A stretch of 64,000 bases of DNA. Source: Jacaranda mimosifolia. Lineage: Eukaryota > Streptophyta > Magnoliopsida > Lamiales > Bignoniaceae. The stretch is from NCBI GenBank assembly GCA_018894105.1, contig CM032129.1, positions 29,963,468 through 30,027,467 of the forward strand, in the 5' to 3' direction. This document shows positions 1 through 11,697 of the stretch, in pieces (positions within the stretch are counted from its first letter, which is position 1; every line of letters begins with the position of its first letter). The notes under the pieces are model-generated. The model was given only the letters and a program-made list of their open reading frames with translations, did not search any database and was not told the DNA's origin. A program made the translations under genes and the position numbers.

Positions 1-59
1 ATGTTCTTGTCCACGCTGAACAGAATGAAATTAGGGGAATTAAAATTTGATCTAGTCAG

Positions 60-534
60 AACAATGCTAGTTGGATTCGGAGGGTTTGAGATCATCCCTG
101 AATGATCTATCAACCTCTCCATAATATTTGGACAAGGTACCAAAAGCAGAACCTTGATGATCAATTATTTGGTGGTCGACGCTCCATTCGCCTACAATGT
201 CATCATTGGTCGACCAGCCCTAAACAACTTCAGGGCCATCGTCTCCACATACTACATGAAGATTAAGTTCCCGACCCCAGGAGGAGTGGGAGAACTCTTT
301 TGCAACCTTAAGGATGCATGGCGCTGTTATACCATTTACATCGAGTCCAACAAACAGAAGAAGCGACCTCAATTGAAGACCTCGGGGGAAGCCCCTGTAG
401 TGAAACCTGAGGACGAACCTTCATCTAAGAAAATGAAGTTGGAAGACACCCGAGCGAGCCAGTCGAAGAGTTCAAAACAATCAAGCTGGAACCCAAAAAC
501 CCATATAAGACCACCAGGGTCGGAAGTGAGATAG
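60..534 (+). pseudogene. gypsy pol, aspartic protease region (broken)
   Basis: The frame from 154 contains the signature IIGRPALNNF, which in Tat/Ogre-type polyproteins lies just after the retropepsin-like protease core. It is followed by a lysine-rich, acidic linker (residues about 65-126) of the kind that joins protease to reverse transcriptase. The protease active-site portion would lie upstream and is interrupted by a stop at 103-105. The frame ends in a TAG at 532-534. It is a fragment of a polyprotein and not an independent gene. Confidence 0.75.
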
Positions 535-552
535 GCGATCGCCTGGAATGCC

Positions 553-1480
553 TCATGGTCGATTTCCTTCGACAAAACATCAATGTGTTTGCTTGGAAAG
601 TTGCCGACCTCTAAGGAATCGACCCAAGTGTCATTATTAATCGACTCAGCATGGACCCCGCCTATAAGCCAGTAAGGCAAAAGATAAGAACTTTCAATGC
701 TGAGAGGTCCTAAATCATTGAGAAGGAGGTCAACAAGCTTTTAGAAGCAGGGTATATTATAGAAATTCAGTACCCCTTTTGGCTTTGTAATGTTGTACTC
801 GTCCCCAAGAATGAGGGAAAATGGTGAATGTGTAACAATTTCACTGATTTGAATAAAGCTTGCCCTAAGGATCCTTACCCCTTGCCTCGTATAGATTTGC
901 TAGTAGATTCCACTGTTGGATGTGAATTATTGAGCATGATGGATGCCTTCCAAGGCTATTATCAAATATTTATGGCACCCGAAGATAGAGATAAGACCTC
1001 CTCCGTCGTCCCCAATGGAGTATATTATTTTTTAGTTATGCCCTTCAGGCTCAAAAACGCGGGAGCAATATACCAAAGATTGGTCAACTTTATATTTAAA
1101 AATGAGATCGGGAGATTGATGGAGGTCTATGTCGATGACATGATCATTAAAATTGAGAAGGCCGAAGATCACCTCGTTAACCTCGACCACACCTTTTCTA
1201 TACTAAGGGCCTTCGGCATGAAGTTCAACCCCAATAAGTGCACATTTGGAGTTCGTAGGGGCAAGTTCCTTGGGTATATGGTCAGTTAAAGAGGGATTGA
1301 AGCAATCCCGCATAAGATCCAAGCAATTTTGGACGTTGCCCCATCTTGCACTATTCGAGATGTACAACACTTGGTCAACAGGATCATAGCAGGTTCATTG
1401 CACAGATGGCCGACAAGAGCCTCATCTTCTTCAAAATACTCATAAATGCGAAGAAATCAGGGTTTCAGTAGACTCAGCAG
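553..1480 (+). pseudogene. gypsy pol, reverse transcriptase domain (broken)
   Basis: The frame starting near 553 has the typical pre-RT linker (FAWKVADL) and then runs into stops. The 828-1289 part holds the RT core: FTDLNKACPKDPYPLPRID, the SMMDAFQGYYQI block, and the catalytic YVDDMI box at about 1129-1146, all recognisable and in order. A TGA at 826-828 just before the core, a TAA at 612-614 and a TAA at 1287-1289 break the frame, and the thumb continues with further damage to about 1480. The catalytic aspartates are still present, so the loss of function comes from nonsense changes and not from the active site. Confidence 0.9.
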
Positions 1481-1489
1481 TGCGACTAG

Positions 1490-2350
1490 GCCTTGGTAGA
1501 GCTCAAGCAATACTTGTCTTCGCCGCCTATGCTCGCCAAACCCGAGCTGGGAAAAGTGCTACAACTTTATCTGTCTGTGTCCACTGCCTCGATCAGTTTA
1601 GTATTGGCGTCGATGAGAGATGAGACTCACCGTCCTGTGTATTATTGCAGTAAGGCTTTACACGGGTCTGAACATAATTATTTGGAGATCGAGAAGTTCG
1701 CTCTCGCCCTTGTTACAGCGGCATAAAAGTTACGACCCTACTTCCAGTCCAATGCGATTGTGGTGTTGATGAATCAACCATTAAAGTAGGTGTTGTTGAA
1801 ACCCAACACTTCAGGTCGACTCACCAAATGGGCCATTGAACTCAAGGAGTTAGACATCACATTCCAGCCGCGGATGGCCATAAAAGCACAAGTCCTGGCT
1901 GACTTTATCGTCGAGAGACTCGACTTGCCGGACCAAATCATTGGGAACTAATTAGTATGGACACTGCACGTCAACGGTTTGGAAACCTCATCAAGAGGCG
2001 GAATAGGTGTCTCTCTCCGTTCCCCGCATACCGAGGAATATGATTTTGGATTAAAGCTCGACTTCCCAGTCACCAACAACGAAGTAGAATATGAAGCTCT
2101 CATTGCTGGAATGAACATGGCAGCAACTCAGGGTGTCGAGCAGCTGGTCGCGATTACTAATTCCCAGCTAGTCGCAGAATAGGTCGAAGGCAATTTCGAG
2201 GCTAAGGAGGCCAAAATGACCCAATATCTAACTAAAGTAAGACAATTACATTGATCATTCAAGAGTTTCACCCTGAGCCAGGTCCCCCGAGCAGAGAACG
2301 AACGAGTAGACGCACTTTCAAAGCTAGCCAGCTCGACGAAAAGAACTAGG
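1490..2350 (+). pseudogene. gypsy pol, RNase H regions (broken)
   Basis: 1493-1726 encodes the RT-connection/first RNase H-like segment of gypsy pol, with the usual VYYCSKALHGSEHNYLEIEK motif. 1950-2182 encodes a second RNase H-type segment with NNEVEYEALIAGM. Where active family members have an aspartate in the first strand (VDG), this copy reads VNG. The later SDSQLV aspartate is also asparagine (TNSQLV). Both are single G to A changes. Two RNase H-like modules are a known feature of this lineage. Stops at 1724-1726 and 2180-2182 end the pieces. Confidence 0.8.
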
Positions 2351-2368
2351 GAAAGAACTACAACATTC

Positions 2369-3725
2369 TTGGTGGCCAACAAACCTTGTATCCAAGCCTT
2401 TGATCATACTCTCATCGAATGGGTCGAAAAGATAGCTCCCTCTTGGCAATACCCAATCAAGCTCTACCTGAGTCAGGGGATCGTCCCCGACCATGAGAAG
2501 GACGCCCGTAGGCTTAGAGGGCAGGCGGTCAAGTTTGCTCTCAACGACCATGGACAGCTCTATAGGAGGTCGATATCAGGACCCCCGCTTAAATGCCTAA
2601 CACCTGAAGAGGCAGACGGGGTGCTGCAGGAGATTCACACCGGCATCTGAGGCAACCATTCCAGTGGTCGGTCCTTGGCACACAAAGTTATCCGTTACGG
2701 TTACTTTTAGCCAACCTTATTGTAGGACTCAATCGACTTCGCTAGAAAATGCCCATTGTCCAAATCCACTCGAACATACCGCACCAACCAGCTGCGTCGA
2801 TTGTCAATGTCCAGATCACATGGCCATTTGACCAGTGGGATATTGACATAGTGGGATCTCTTTCGAAGAAGTCGGGTCAGCGTAAGTTCATCATCGTGGT
2901 GGTCGAGTACTTCACTAAATGGGTAGAAGCCGAAGCAATTCCGAAAATCACTGACGCGGCTATCAAGAGCTTAATTTGGAAAAACATAATACGTCGATTT
3001 AGTTTGCCCAAAATCCTGATATCAGATAATGGCACTCAGTTCCAGAGTAAGAGCATGAGAAAATGGTGCGAGGCCTTAGGAATCAGCCAACACTTTACGT
3101 CGGTAGGAAACCCCTAGGCCATTGGTCAGACGGAAGTCACAAACATAACAGTTCTCGACCACCTCAAAACTCGAATAAAAGGCACATGGGCAAGTTGGGA
3201 AGACGACCTCCCAAGGGTGCTGTGGGCATATAGGACACACCTCGAACAACTATGGGCCGCAGCCCGTACAGCTTGGTCTATGGCTACGAAGCAGTAATCC
3301 CATCTGAACTGGTCCAGCATACTGCCCGAGTGATACACTATAATCCGATCAGAAATGCAATAGAAAGGGCCCTTAACCTAATCACCATCGACGAGCTGCG
3401 CCATACAGCCTACAACACAATGCAGCGATACCGGTCAAAAATGACAAAGTGTTATAACAAAGAAGTTTGACCCTGGAGTTTCAAGGTAGGCGACCACATC
3501 CTCAAGAAGGTCGAGGTGTTGAAAAATATAGGAAAACTCGACCCAAAGTGTGAGGGGCCTTACTCGATGGTCAAAGTATCAAAGCATAATGCCTACCAAC
3601 TAGCAAACACGAGAGGTAATGAACTACCGCAACCTTGGAACGATGTAAACCTAAAGAAATTCTATCGGCTATTGGCCTCCGTTGTATTTCCTAGCAGCAA
3701 TAAAAAGTTACAAGACGTTTTGTAA
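2369..3725 (+). pseudogene. gypsy pol, integrase domain (broken)
   Basis: 2369-2650 is the spacer and N-terminal part. 2749-3117 contains the DDE core: first Asp in WDIDIVGSL, second Asp in ISDNGTQF, and the expected catalytic Glu in GQTEVTN just after a TAG at 3115-3117 where other copies have a CAG glutamine. 3252-3470 and 3516-3725 carry the C-terminal part, including SPYSLVYGYEAVIPSE and the terminal GPYSMVKVSKHNAYQLA module. The frame shifts between pieces. The region ends with a TAA at 3723-3725, the natural end of pol in such elements. Confidence 0.88.
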
Positions 3726-3755
3726 ATACAAACTTACACAAATTGACTATTCGTT

Positions 3756-3960
3756 GTCGACCCCGTAGTTGACCAAGCAGGCTTCTAGCTACCAAGTCAA
3801 GGCTTCCCAGCCAAGACCAAGTCATCGACCAAGCAGGCTTCTAGCCGCCAAGTTAAGGCTTCCCAGCCAAGACCAAGTCGTCGACCCCGTAGTCGACCAA
3901 GCAAGCTTTTAGCCGCCAAGTTAAGGCTTCCCAGCCCATACCAATTTGTCGACCCCGCAG
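3756..3960 (+). repeat. Short tandem repeat (about 56-68 bp, three copies) after pol
   Basis: A unit beginning GACCAAGCAGGCTTCTAG recurs at 3771, 3827 and 3895 with minor changes. The longer spacing between the second and third copies includes an extra CGACCCCGTAGT block. It lies between the end of pol and the antisense frame, a position where Tat-lineage elements often carry tandem repeats. Confidence 0.85.
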
Positions 3961-4483
3961 TCACTAAATTACTGGGAGCTTATCATTTATTATTGAAAGT
4001 TGACCCTGTAGTCGCTAAATTATATTAATTTTATTATTGATTGTTTGACCCAATCAGAAAATCGACGTAGTGGTCTGCAATCGATCCTGCAGTTGTTAAA
4101 TCATTTGAAGCTTCTCAGCAATTAACTGAAATAGATCACGAAGTCGCTAGTTACCTCTAGTTTATCATTAATTACTTTGTCTAATCGAGCAACCAACACA
4201 GCGGTTAGCAATCGTAAAGATTATTTCGCTTAATTGCGCACGCGAGGTGACAGATCACTGTCTTTGATTCATTGAATTGCATATTAGTTACCATTTACTC
4301 GACGAGGACCTTGAACTAATCTCAGCAAAATGGTAAATTGGTAAATTCATTTACGCAATAGAATAAAGGCAGTCAACGTAATAAGCTTGAAGAAACATTT
4401 GCTCAAATGCAGAAAACATTCATTACACATAACCAAAAATTGTTTACATCAGTAAAAAAAAAAACAAAAAACAAACAAACAAT
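3961..4483. other. Non-coding spacer of the retrotransposon
   Basis: No convincing reading frame on either strand. Short GTCGACC-type and GTAGTCGCTAAAT-type motifs repeat loosely and resemble the tandem array immediately to the left. The segment separates the sense pol region from the antisense frame. Confidence 0.6.
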
Positions 4484-6994
4484 CTAAGTAGCAGTAGCAT
4501 CAGCTCGACCCGGCGCCCTCATCGCCTGCGCCTCGAGCGCCCTCCTCAATGACTTACTCGAGCTCATCGCTCGAAGGATGGGGATGGGAACTGGTTCAGG
4601 CATAGCAACTGCAATAGGGACAGCGTCGATCGCTGGCTGAGAAGGACCAGCCACGTCGGCTAGAAAGCGCCCTTCCAGAGGATGAAGATATTGGGCTGCG
4701 TCGACCACCCCCTTCTGGACCTTGAACGCAAAGTCGCTGGCAAAGTCAAATTCCTTGGCAATGACCTCTAACCTTTTCTCTACCTCGGCTTCTCTCCTCT
4801 GTTCATCCGTCAAAAGAGCAGCTGGCAAAACCTCCACAACCCCCTCGGCCACAGTGGCCTCCACACCTTCGCCCTCAGCACCTCCCTCGTCCTCTGGATA
4901 GGGTTGTAGCTGCTCGTCGAGCAGGTGATTGAGACGAGACCTGTCTTCTGGTCAGAAGGAATAGCCTAGAAAATGCAACTGTTTAAGGGCCTTCTCGAAA
5001 GAATTACGAGCGTCGTTGAGCACAAACACAATGCTCGCATTCTGGAACGCCTGAGTTCAACATAAATTGCTGCACCGCCTCCCATCATAACAGCAACAAC
5101 GTCTGGTAGAACTCAGCTCGGGCCTCATCAAGAGTAATTTTCCAACCAACAGATCGACCAGAGTTGTAAAAGACCTGCCCATCCAACCAAGCCCACTTCA
5201 GCAGCTCGTCCATCCTGGTCCTCTCCTCGACAGAGGCAACCAATTGGTTATCCCTTACTTGGAGCTATTTGTTCAACTCCTCGACCCACTTAGCTAGCTC
5301 ATCGAATCTTGTTTGTGAGGACTCTAGCTGAGCCCTAAAAGTCTCTATGTCCCCGCCGGCCTGCAGGTGTTCGCAAACAGCCAAGGCCAGCTTTGACCGG
5401 CTGTAAAAATGATATCCCAATTGGCCGACATGAAAGAGCAATATAGTAAGAACATAAATATTCAACAAGAAAGCAATATTCAGCAATGTAATATACTCGA
5501 CCAAAACCTTACCATGTTGGAATGGTAAGCCAGCGCCCGAAGAGTGGCTCAGCCCCATCAGCTTCCTTTGGTGGCCAAGAACTACCTGGCCAGCAACATT
5601 TTTAGAGAGGTAGCGCTAGTCGACCCCGCCATCTCCATCGACAGTGAGTTGTGTATAGCCATGTTCAGCTCAATCCCAAACCTAGGCGAGGGCAGTTTGG
5701 GCAAGTGAAACAGCAGATCATCCCTACGTAGCCCGAACAGGTTGTTCCCCGTTGGTTGACTCGACCCCGCAGCCCTATATTTCCCCTTTTCTGCGGTGGT
5801 CCTCTTCGACGCAGGTCCTGCCCGGCTCTACCATCGCTCTTTTGCCTCGACCCATCGGGTTGCTGCCTGTAGTGGCAATGGGTCAATCTGGTGAAGGGGT
5901 TGGCGACGGTGAAGGTGTCATTGCCTCCGACTGAGGCGCATCAACCACCGCAGCTGCTCAACGGGCTGCCATCGCCTGGCGGCGTTGTTGGTTCCTCTCA
6001 GCCCTAGCTAGAGCCTCAGCCCTCGAACGGTTCATGATTTCATCATGATCTGCCAAGCAACAAGATATCAAAAGTTAAAATCGAGCAGAAAGACAGAAAA
6101 ATAACAAACTGTAAGCAGCACAGTCTACCTAGTCGGTCATCTGCAGGCAAATTTAACTGAGCTGGCGACAACCCAGCCAATACCAAATTCCTCTCCTCGA
6201 TAAACACCGAGGCCTCCATTTTCCCAAACTCGACTAGGTCCCGAACAAAAGTATTGGGCTAGGTCAGGGGTTAGGTTACTTGGCATCTCGACATGTCCCC
6301 TCCACCAGCCCCTCGGAATGTTGAAACCCCCAGTGACTCGAACAAACAAATAACGCCTTTTCCATTCTTGTTCATAGGAAGAGGCCGGGTTACGAGGAAT
6401 TTACGACGGGGTTGAGCAGTTAGGTAATAGAAACCTGACTCGTTGGTGCTACCCGACTTATGGGACATGGGAAGATGGAAAAGGTTCGAGAAATTCTCAA
6501 AGTTGGTTGGCTGGTCGAAAAGGTACATTAAAACAATAAAACTGTAAATGGTTGAGAAACAGTTCGGCAGTTTCTGCGTTACACACACTTAAAGGCCTCT
6601 AAGTAGGTCGACTATCTGAGCACCTAAAGGAAACCTAAGACCACACCTAAAAGCGTCCTCAAGCACGGTGATGCAGCCGATCGGTGGTCGATGCATTCAA
6701 CCAGAAGCCCCAGGTGTCAATAATTCATACTCGGGAGGAATATGGTAAACTGCCTAATACGTCTTAAATCAACAGGGGTAATGGTTGACATTATCTCGCT
6801 ATAATAGTTTGGGGTGAATAACCGACCCCATGACGGAGGAACCTGACTCGGCCCAGCTTCATCGCCCCCGCGATCGCTGCTCGAGCTATCGCTCGACGAG
6901 CTACTCGACTTCTCTGACGAACCCCAGGTCGGTCAGAGTGAGTGGCCTCACTATCCCCCTCATGGCTACTCTCGTAATCAAATAAATGCAACAT
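4484..6994 (-). pseudogene. Antisense ORF of Tat-lineage retrotransposon (broken)
   Basis: Read on the minus strand, successive fragments run in the order 6994-6791 (acidic start, DYESSHEGDSEATHSD), 6588-6137, 5886-5665, 5558-5265 and 4864-4484. The 6588-6137 piece has FHLPMSHKSGS and GFYYLTAQPRRKFL, which resembles the WYYF region of plant proteins labelled putative gypsy-type transposon protein (Pfam Transposase_28). The later pieces have coiled-coil-like, Glu/Ala-rich sequence (FRAQLESSQTRFDELAKWVEEL). In Tat elements such a protein is encoded antisense between integrase and the 3' LTR and its function is not known. Stops and frameshifts separate the pieces. Family placement is from memory of motifs and not from a search. 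Confidence 0.65.
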
Positions 6995-7335
6995 TATGAC
7001 AATAAATCTAAAGACACCGATGAGAAAGAAAGAAGGAACTTACTGTATTGATGAACTAAGAGTAGAAAATATTAGCAGTAAAAGCAGTTGGCTAGACGCT
7101 CAACTAGACGCGAAGGTAGTAAAAGTAAAAATGGTTGTTTTAACAGCACCTATTTATAGGCAAGCAAGCGCGACAACCCAAGCAGTTGTAATAATGCTGT
7201 AACCGTCGCGCCACACCATGCGCGACACGATGTAACTGCTCATTAAATGCGCGAAACCTTGGTCGATTTTCAAAAACTCTCGTCGATCAGTGTAACCGCC
7301 CAATAGACTACTCCCCAATCCCTTCGTTCAGCATT

Positions 7336-7349
7336 CGAAAGTAAGGGGA
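7336..7349 (+). other. Polypurine tract of the retrotransposon
   Basis: The purine-rich stretch GAAAGTAAGGGGA lies three to four bases before the LTR start TGATATGGG. This is the position expected for the plus-strand primer of reverse transcription. Confidence 0.8.
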
Positions 7350-7353
7350 CTCA

Positions 7354-8136
7354 TGATATGGGATAGCCTAAGAAGCTTGGTCCAAACACCCTAGGCCCAA
7401 GGATGTAGCGCAAGGCCCATCTTGCACCTAGGGCCCAATAGCGCTATCGACCAAAATGGACCTCACTGATCGATGGTATACCCAGATCGTCGAACGCTCG
7501 ACCAGGCAGCATATAAAACTACGGGTTGATCATATCGACCCGTATCACCCGTCGGCCTCACTTGCAGTGTGCCAACCCACTGTCAGGTCGATCATTCTGC
7601 CGACCAAAGAGGTCGACAAGGTACAATACCAACTTTGCCGCATTGAATGTGCTGACAGGCGGCATGCCTCCGCATTAATGGCGCATAACACCCCAGTACT
7701 GTCCATGCTACTGCACCATGGAGGAGATGTATTAACAATGTCCTACTTTGTCCCTAAAACCTGGGAAGGCAGTCACCTAGAATAGTACAGGAGCGGGAGA
7801 TGACCAAATGCCCCTCATGCAAGGACAAGGATCCCTCCAGCGTGTTGAGGGCATCTTAGACAAATTTCCACTAAGGGAAGGCTATAAATACTCCCACTCC
7901 AACCTCTCAAAGTTATGCCACACTTTACATACAAAGTCCTCACTCCGCTGCTCGATTATCTACTCGACCCCATACTAACTTGAGCGTTGGAGTGCCTAAA
8001 CCGAGGGCTCTTCGGCTAGCCTGACGTTTGCTCATGATTGCAAGGCTCAGCCCACTAACATAAATACCCCGACCAGAGAGATCGAACGCTCAAAAGCAGT
8101 ATCTAATCCAGACATAAACCAATTCCACCCTCATCA
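7354..8136 (+). repeat. 3' LTR (783 bp)
   Basis: The LTR begins TGATATGGG directly after the polypurine tract and ends CCCTCATCA, giving the standard TG...CA ends. The boundaries are fixed by comparison with the solo LTR at 48111-48790, which has the same two ends and a perfect target duplication. A TATA box (TATAAATA, 7883-7890) marks the probable LTR promoter. The open frame at 7456-7785 inside it is incidental. The five bases after the LTR are ATTAA; the partner duplication at the 5' end is outside the window. Confidence 0.9.
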
Positions 8137-10001
8137 ATTAATAAATTAAAATAGGAGTAAGAAATTCTTATCATAAATTTATGATAGCAACTTTCTAAAT
8201 TTTTTTTAACCGAACCATATAATATATTGATTTTAGGACTTTTTGTTCTTTTCATTTTGTAGTATCTATCATCATTATAAAAATATTGAAATCACAACAT
8301 AACTTATTTTTAAAAATAGTATACTTTTTCAAGTTTTATTCACACACTCTCTTTAATTTTAGTATCTTTTGTATAAATCAAATTATCTCTTTTAACTTCT
8401 TAAAATGACATTATTTCTCTACTTTATATTGATTCAATTAAGCAGTACATAATAAATCAATAAAAATATATTATCAAGCCATAAGTAAACAAGTATTTTA
8501 ATTGAACACATAATTTATCATAAAAATTTGCTTGAGTCTTTTGAATTTTTTATAACCTTTCAATAGAAAGAATTCATGTCTATTTATATATATGCAAAAT
8601 CTTGCATTGTATAATGCCTAAAAAAAACTTGTAGGACAATTCAGTAGTCAAAGCAGTATTTTGTCAACTATTTACAAAATAACTTTAATGTCCGCTTGGA
8701 TACCCAAAAATAACCATTAGAAACAACATAAAATTATAATAATCCATCATGTATGTTTGCGAAAATAGATAAGACCGAAAAACATCAAATTAGTAATTTT
8801 GATATTGCTAAAGTTCAAAATTTCAAGTTTTATTTTGTTATTTTATATTTTTGCTCCTAAAAAATTTAAAATTTATTTGTTTAATATGATTTGGGTTGAG
8901 TTGGTTTAGGTGTGTTCGGGTTGTCGTGTGATCCAAAATAAAATTTTGGGTTCTTCGTGTAGCTTGAAATTCAACCCAACCCAACCCAACCAATTTTCTT
9001 CAGGTTCTTATTCGTGTCGACCTTATGGCCCTGAATCCAAAATGAATTGACCAAAACCCAATCTTTTCATATCGAACTGTATCGTATTAAAAATTACTAC
9101 CCCTACATATAGGTGACATAGATTGTTGCTAGCTATTGGTGACACATACATATAAAGTAAACATGTCTACAGCCTAAGACCATTGTCCACTATTATAACA
9201 TATCAACGAGTTCAATTTCAATATTCAAGACCTTCCAAATTTACCCCTAATATACGTGAAAGAGAGAAATCAGTCTATTTTTTATTTTTCAATTAGTAAA
9301 GATTCAACTAGCTGAATCACTTTTTTATTTACAACGTACTGATAGGTACGTAGTTTACATTGATTGCCGTTAGTTTGTCCTTATACTATTTGTAACATTC
9401 TTCTCTTTATGGAAGTTGAACAGTTCCAGAAAAAAATCGGGGGGAGGGGGAGCGGAGTATTTTGAATCTACAGTTCTAATTAATGTTTCATTTTATAACA
9501 TTTTTTTTAGGAAAACCTTAATATATGAAGTCTATGTGAAAAATAAGATGTGATGACGATTAGAACCATTGTAAATATGAAGGGTCCAACTATTTAAAGG
9601 TATTGTTTATTGGAAAAAAATTGGTGGGAAATTTTGTCCTCAAAAAAGATGTTTTGAATGAAGAGTGCAACGGAGTCGTTGCCAACTATAGAGGTCAGTC
9701 ACTTGAAAATATTGTCCCATGCGTTGGTACGCATTTGACGATCAAAAATTTTGTCCTTAGAAAGAAAAATAAAAGGCTTCAAATAGTGAATGAGAGAGAT
9801 GATCATATATTTAAACTTTATTTTCCTCAATTTCCTAATATTAGATATGATCAGTATCATCATAAACTCCTATCGATGGGAATAGAAAAATGCATATAAT
9901 CATTGTTCTCATATACAACACTACTATTAACGACTAAATTAATCATTAAATATGAAGGCCTATCAATTCAAAATATTGTCGGTTTTAATAGTAAATCCAC
10001 A
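8137..10001. other. AT-rich intergenic region, decayed repeats
   Basis: No gene supported. 8890-9110 contains GGGTTGAGTTGG-type and AACCCAACCCAACC-type stretches facing each other and a CTACCCCTA end near 9110, which looks like an eroded hAT-type MITE. 9603-9899 is an open frame without recognisable protein features. Confidence 0.55.
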
Positions 10002-10855
10002 CAAGGACGGATCTAGGGGGGTGGGGAGGAGGAAGCAGGGGCCATTGCCCCCCAGGTTTATTACAATATATATATATATATATATTAGTATAATTAATTT
10101 AAATAATATATTAAAAAGAAGAAGTTAATTAATATTAATTGAAAGTAACTAAATTTTAATTTCCATTCATAATTTTTTTAAAAAAATTAACTTTTATGAT
10201 GGACCTTAAATTTTATCTAGATTTATTGAATTGAATTGAATTTATTTTTAATTAAAGATAAAAATTAAAATCAATTAATGAAATATCTATCTATTTTATT
10301 TTTTAAAATTCAAAACAAATTCTTAGGTCCATATTTACAATCAAGTAGTTAAGTGAAAACAATTAAGTTAGGATAGTTAAGGCATTTCTATTTTATTTGT
10401 TTGAGAAAACATTACGGGAGTTTAGCCGATTAAATTTTAAGGGGCTTGCAAAACAATTAAAATCTCTTATTTTAACTTTAATAAGATTGAGATAAGAATT
10501 AATAAATGTGAGTGAATATTTAAAATTTTCTTTTTTAGATTTTCCTTTGTGCTTCAACAGCTACAAATGGGAGAACTTTTTTCATCATGAATATTATCAA
10601 GAACATGTTTCAGAATAAAATTTAAATATGTTTTAGAACTTTTTCTTTGACTTTTTAGTTACTTATATTGAGAAAATTATTATTAAAAATTTTGATATTA
10701 ATTTGATTATTTACAATTTTTTTGATGTAAAGGAGCATCGCACTCAACTTTGATGAAAATGTGTATTTTAAATTTATAAATATAAAAATTATTTTTAAAA
10801 TTTTAAACTTTATAATTTTTATTCCCCCATATTCTCATTTTTGGATCTGTCCCTG
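10002..10855. mobile_element. hAT-type non-autonomous element (854 bp) with perfect 8-bp target duplication
   Basis: AATCCACA occurs immediately before (9994-10001) and after (10856-10863) the element. The ends are CAAGGACGGATC and, on the other strand, CAGGGACAGATC, an imperfect terminal inverted repeat of about 12 bp. The CAGGGnCGGATC type of end and 8-bp duplications are typical of hAT-superfamily MITEs in plants. The left end has a GC-rich foldback segment (GGGGCCATTGCCCCCC) and the interior is AT-rich with a (TA)n run at 10066-10084. There is no transposase. Confidence 0.85.
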
Positions 10856-10863
10856 AATCCACA

Positions 10864-11689
10864 GACACAGATCCAGGCCCGCTGCTCAGTTATTGAGTAA
10901 TTAATTGTTCGAGTAGCAAATTTCTAAAACACATTGTAAAAACAAAGGAAAAGAAATAACAAATTGCACAAACTGGTGCGCACGGGAAGACAGAAAATAA
11001 TGTGAGATGAATAAGCAAAGAATGGGTCTAGCTACTTGCACTTTGCACCTTTCAATTAACTAATTCTAATCAATATGAATTGGGGAACATTTCATATAAA
11101 TAAATTAATATAGAGATGGATAAACGAGAGAGTCTGATAAATATTAGAGCATCAATGAAAGACATATTGTGAAATATTTTTTTCGTGGAATAACAAAAGA
11201 AGACAGTGGTCTTAAAATAGGGAATATGCTGAGTCAGAGAGAAAACAACTGATCCTGGATAAGTTTTCACCATAATGTCCCATGTGGCCACCAAGGACTA
11301 ATCAAAATAATTACATGTAATATTATTATGACCAAATACTATTTGGGTATTTGCTCTCCATTATAAGTCTATATTTCATAATTGCAAAAAGGATCATTAA
11401 ACATTTTAAAACTTTAGCTAGCGAAGGTGACAGTTTAAAATTTTAATTAAAAAATATTTTTAAATCAGGACAATATTCATCGAAAAATTCAAAAGTTGTC
11501 ATAATTAATATGAATGATCAATTCTTGATTGACGTGACTATTTTGGCAAAATTGTTTCGACATAGACACACCACTAGTTTTTATGTGTGAATTTATTATT
11601 GATGTTGTAAGATTTTATTATTTGAGATAGAAATTTTCATGTCCCGTGCTATTTGGATTAGACCGTATTCAATCTTATCCGCGCGAATG
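10864..11689. other. AT-rich intergenic region
   Basis: No coding frame or RNA gene is supported on either strand. The minus-strand open frame at 11070-11294 has no recognisable features. Confidence 0.5.
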
Positions 11690-11697
11690 CTTCCCTC

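Larger units (their letters stand above)
1..8136 (+). mobile_element. Ty3/gypsy LTR retrotransposon, Tat/Retand-like, 5' part outside window
   Basis: The order protease, reverse transcriptase, RNase H, integrase on the plus strand identifies a Ty3/gypsy element. It is followed by a long non-pol region with protein-like frames on the minus strand, then a polypurine tract and one LTR. The extra antisense frame between integrase and the 3' LTR is known from the Tat lineage (Retand, Ogre relatives). The 5' LTR, primer-binding site and gag lie to the left of the window. The pol frame is broken by many in-frame stops, several consistent with CAG to TAG or CGA to TGA changes, as expected from decay of methylated cytosines. 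The element cannot be autonomous. A solo LTR of the same family lies at 48111-48790. Confidence 0.9.

Noticed and set aside
7456..7785. 109-codon open frame
   Set aside because: It lies wholly inside the 3' LTR, with no protein similarity, and is not open in the solo LTR.
9603..9899. 98-codon open frame on the plus strand
   Set aside because: No domain, signal or compositional sign of a gene. It contains several ATTTTGTC/ATATTGTC motifs that look like repeat decay.
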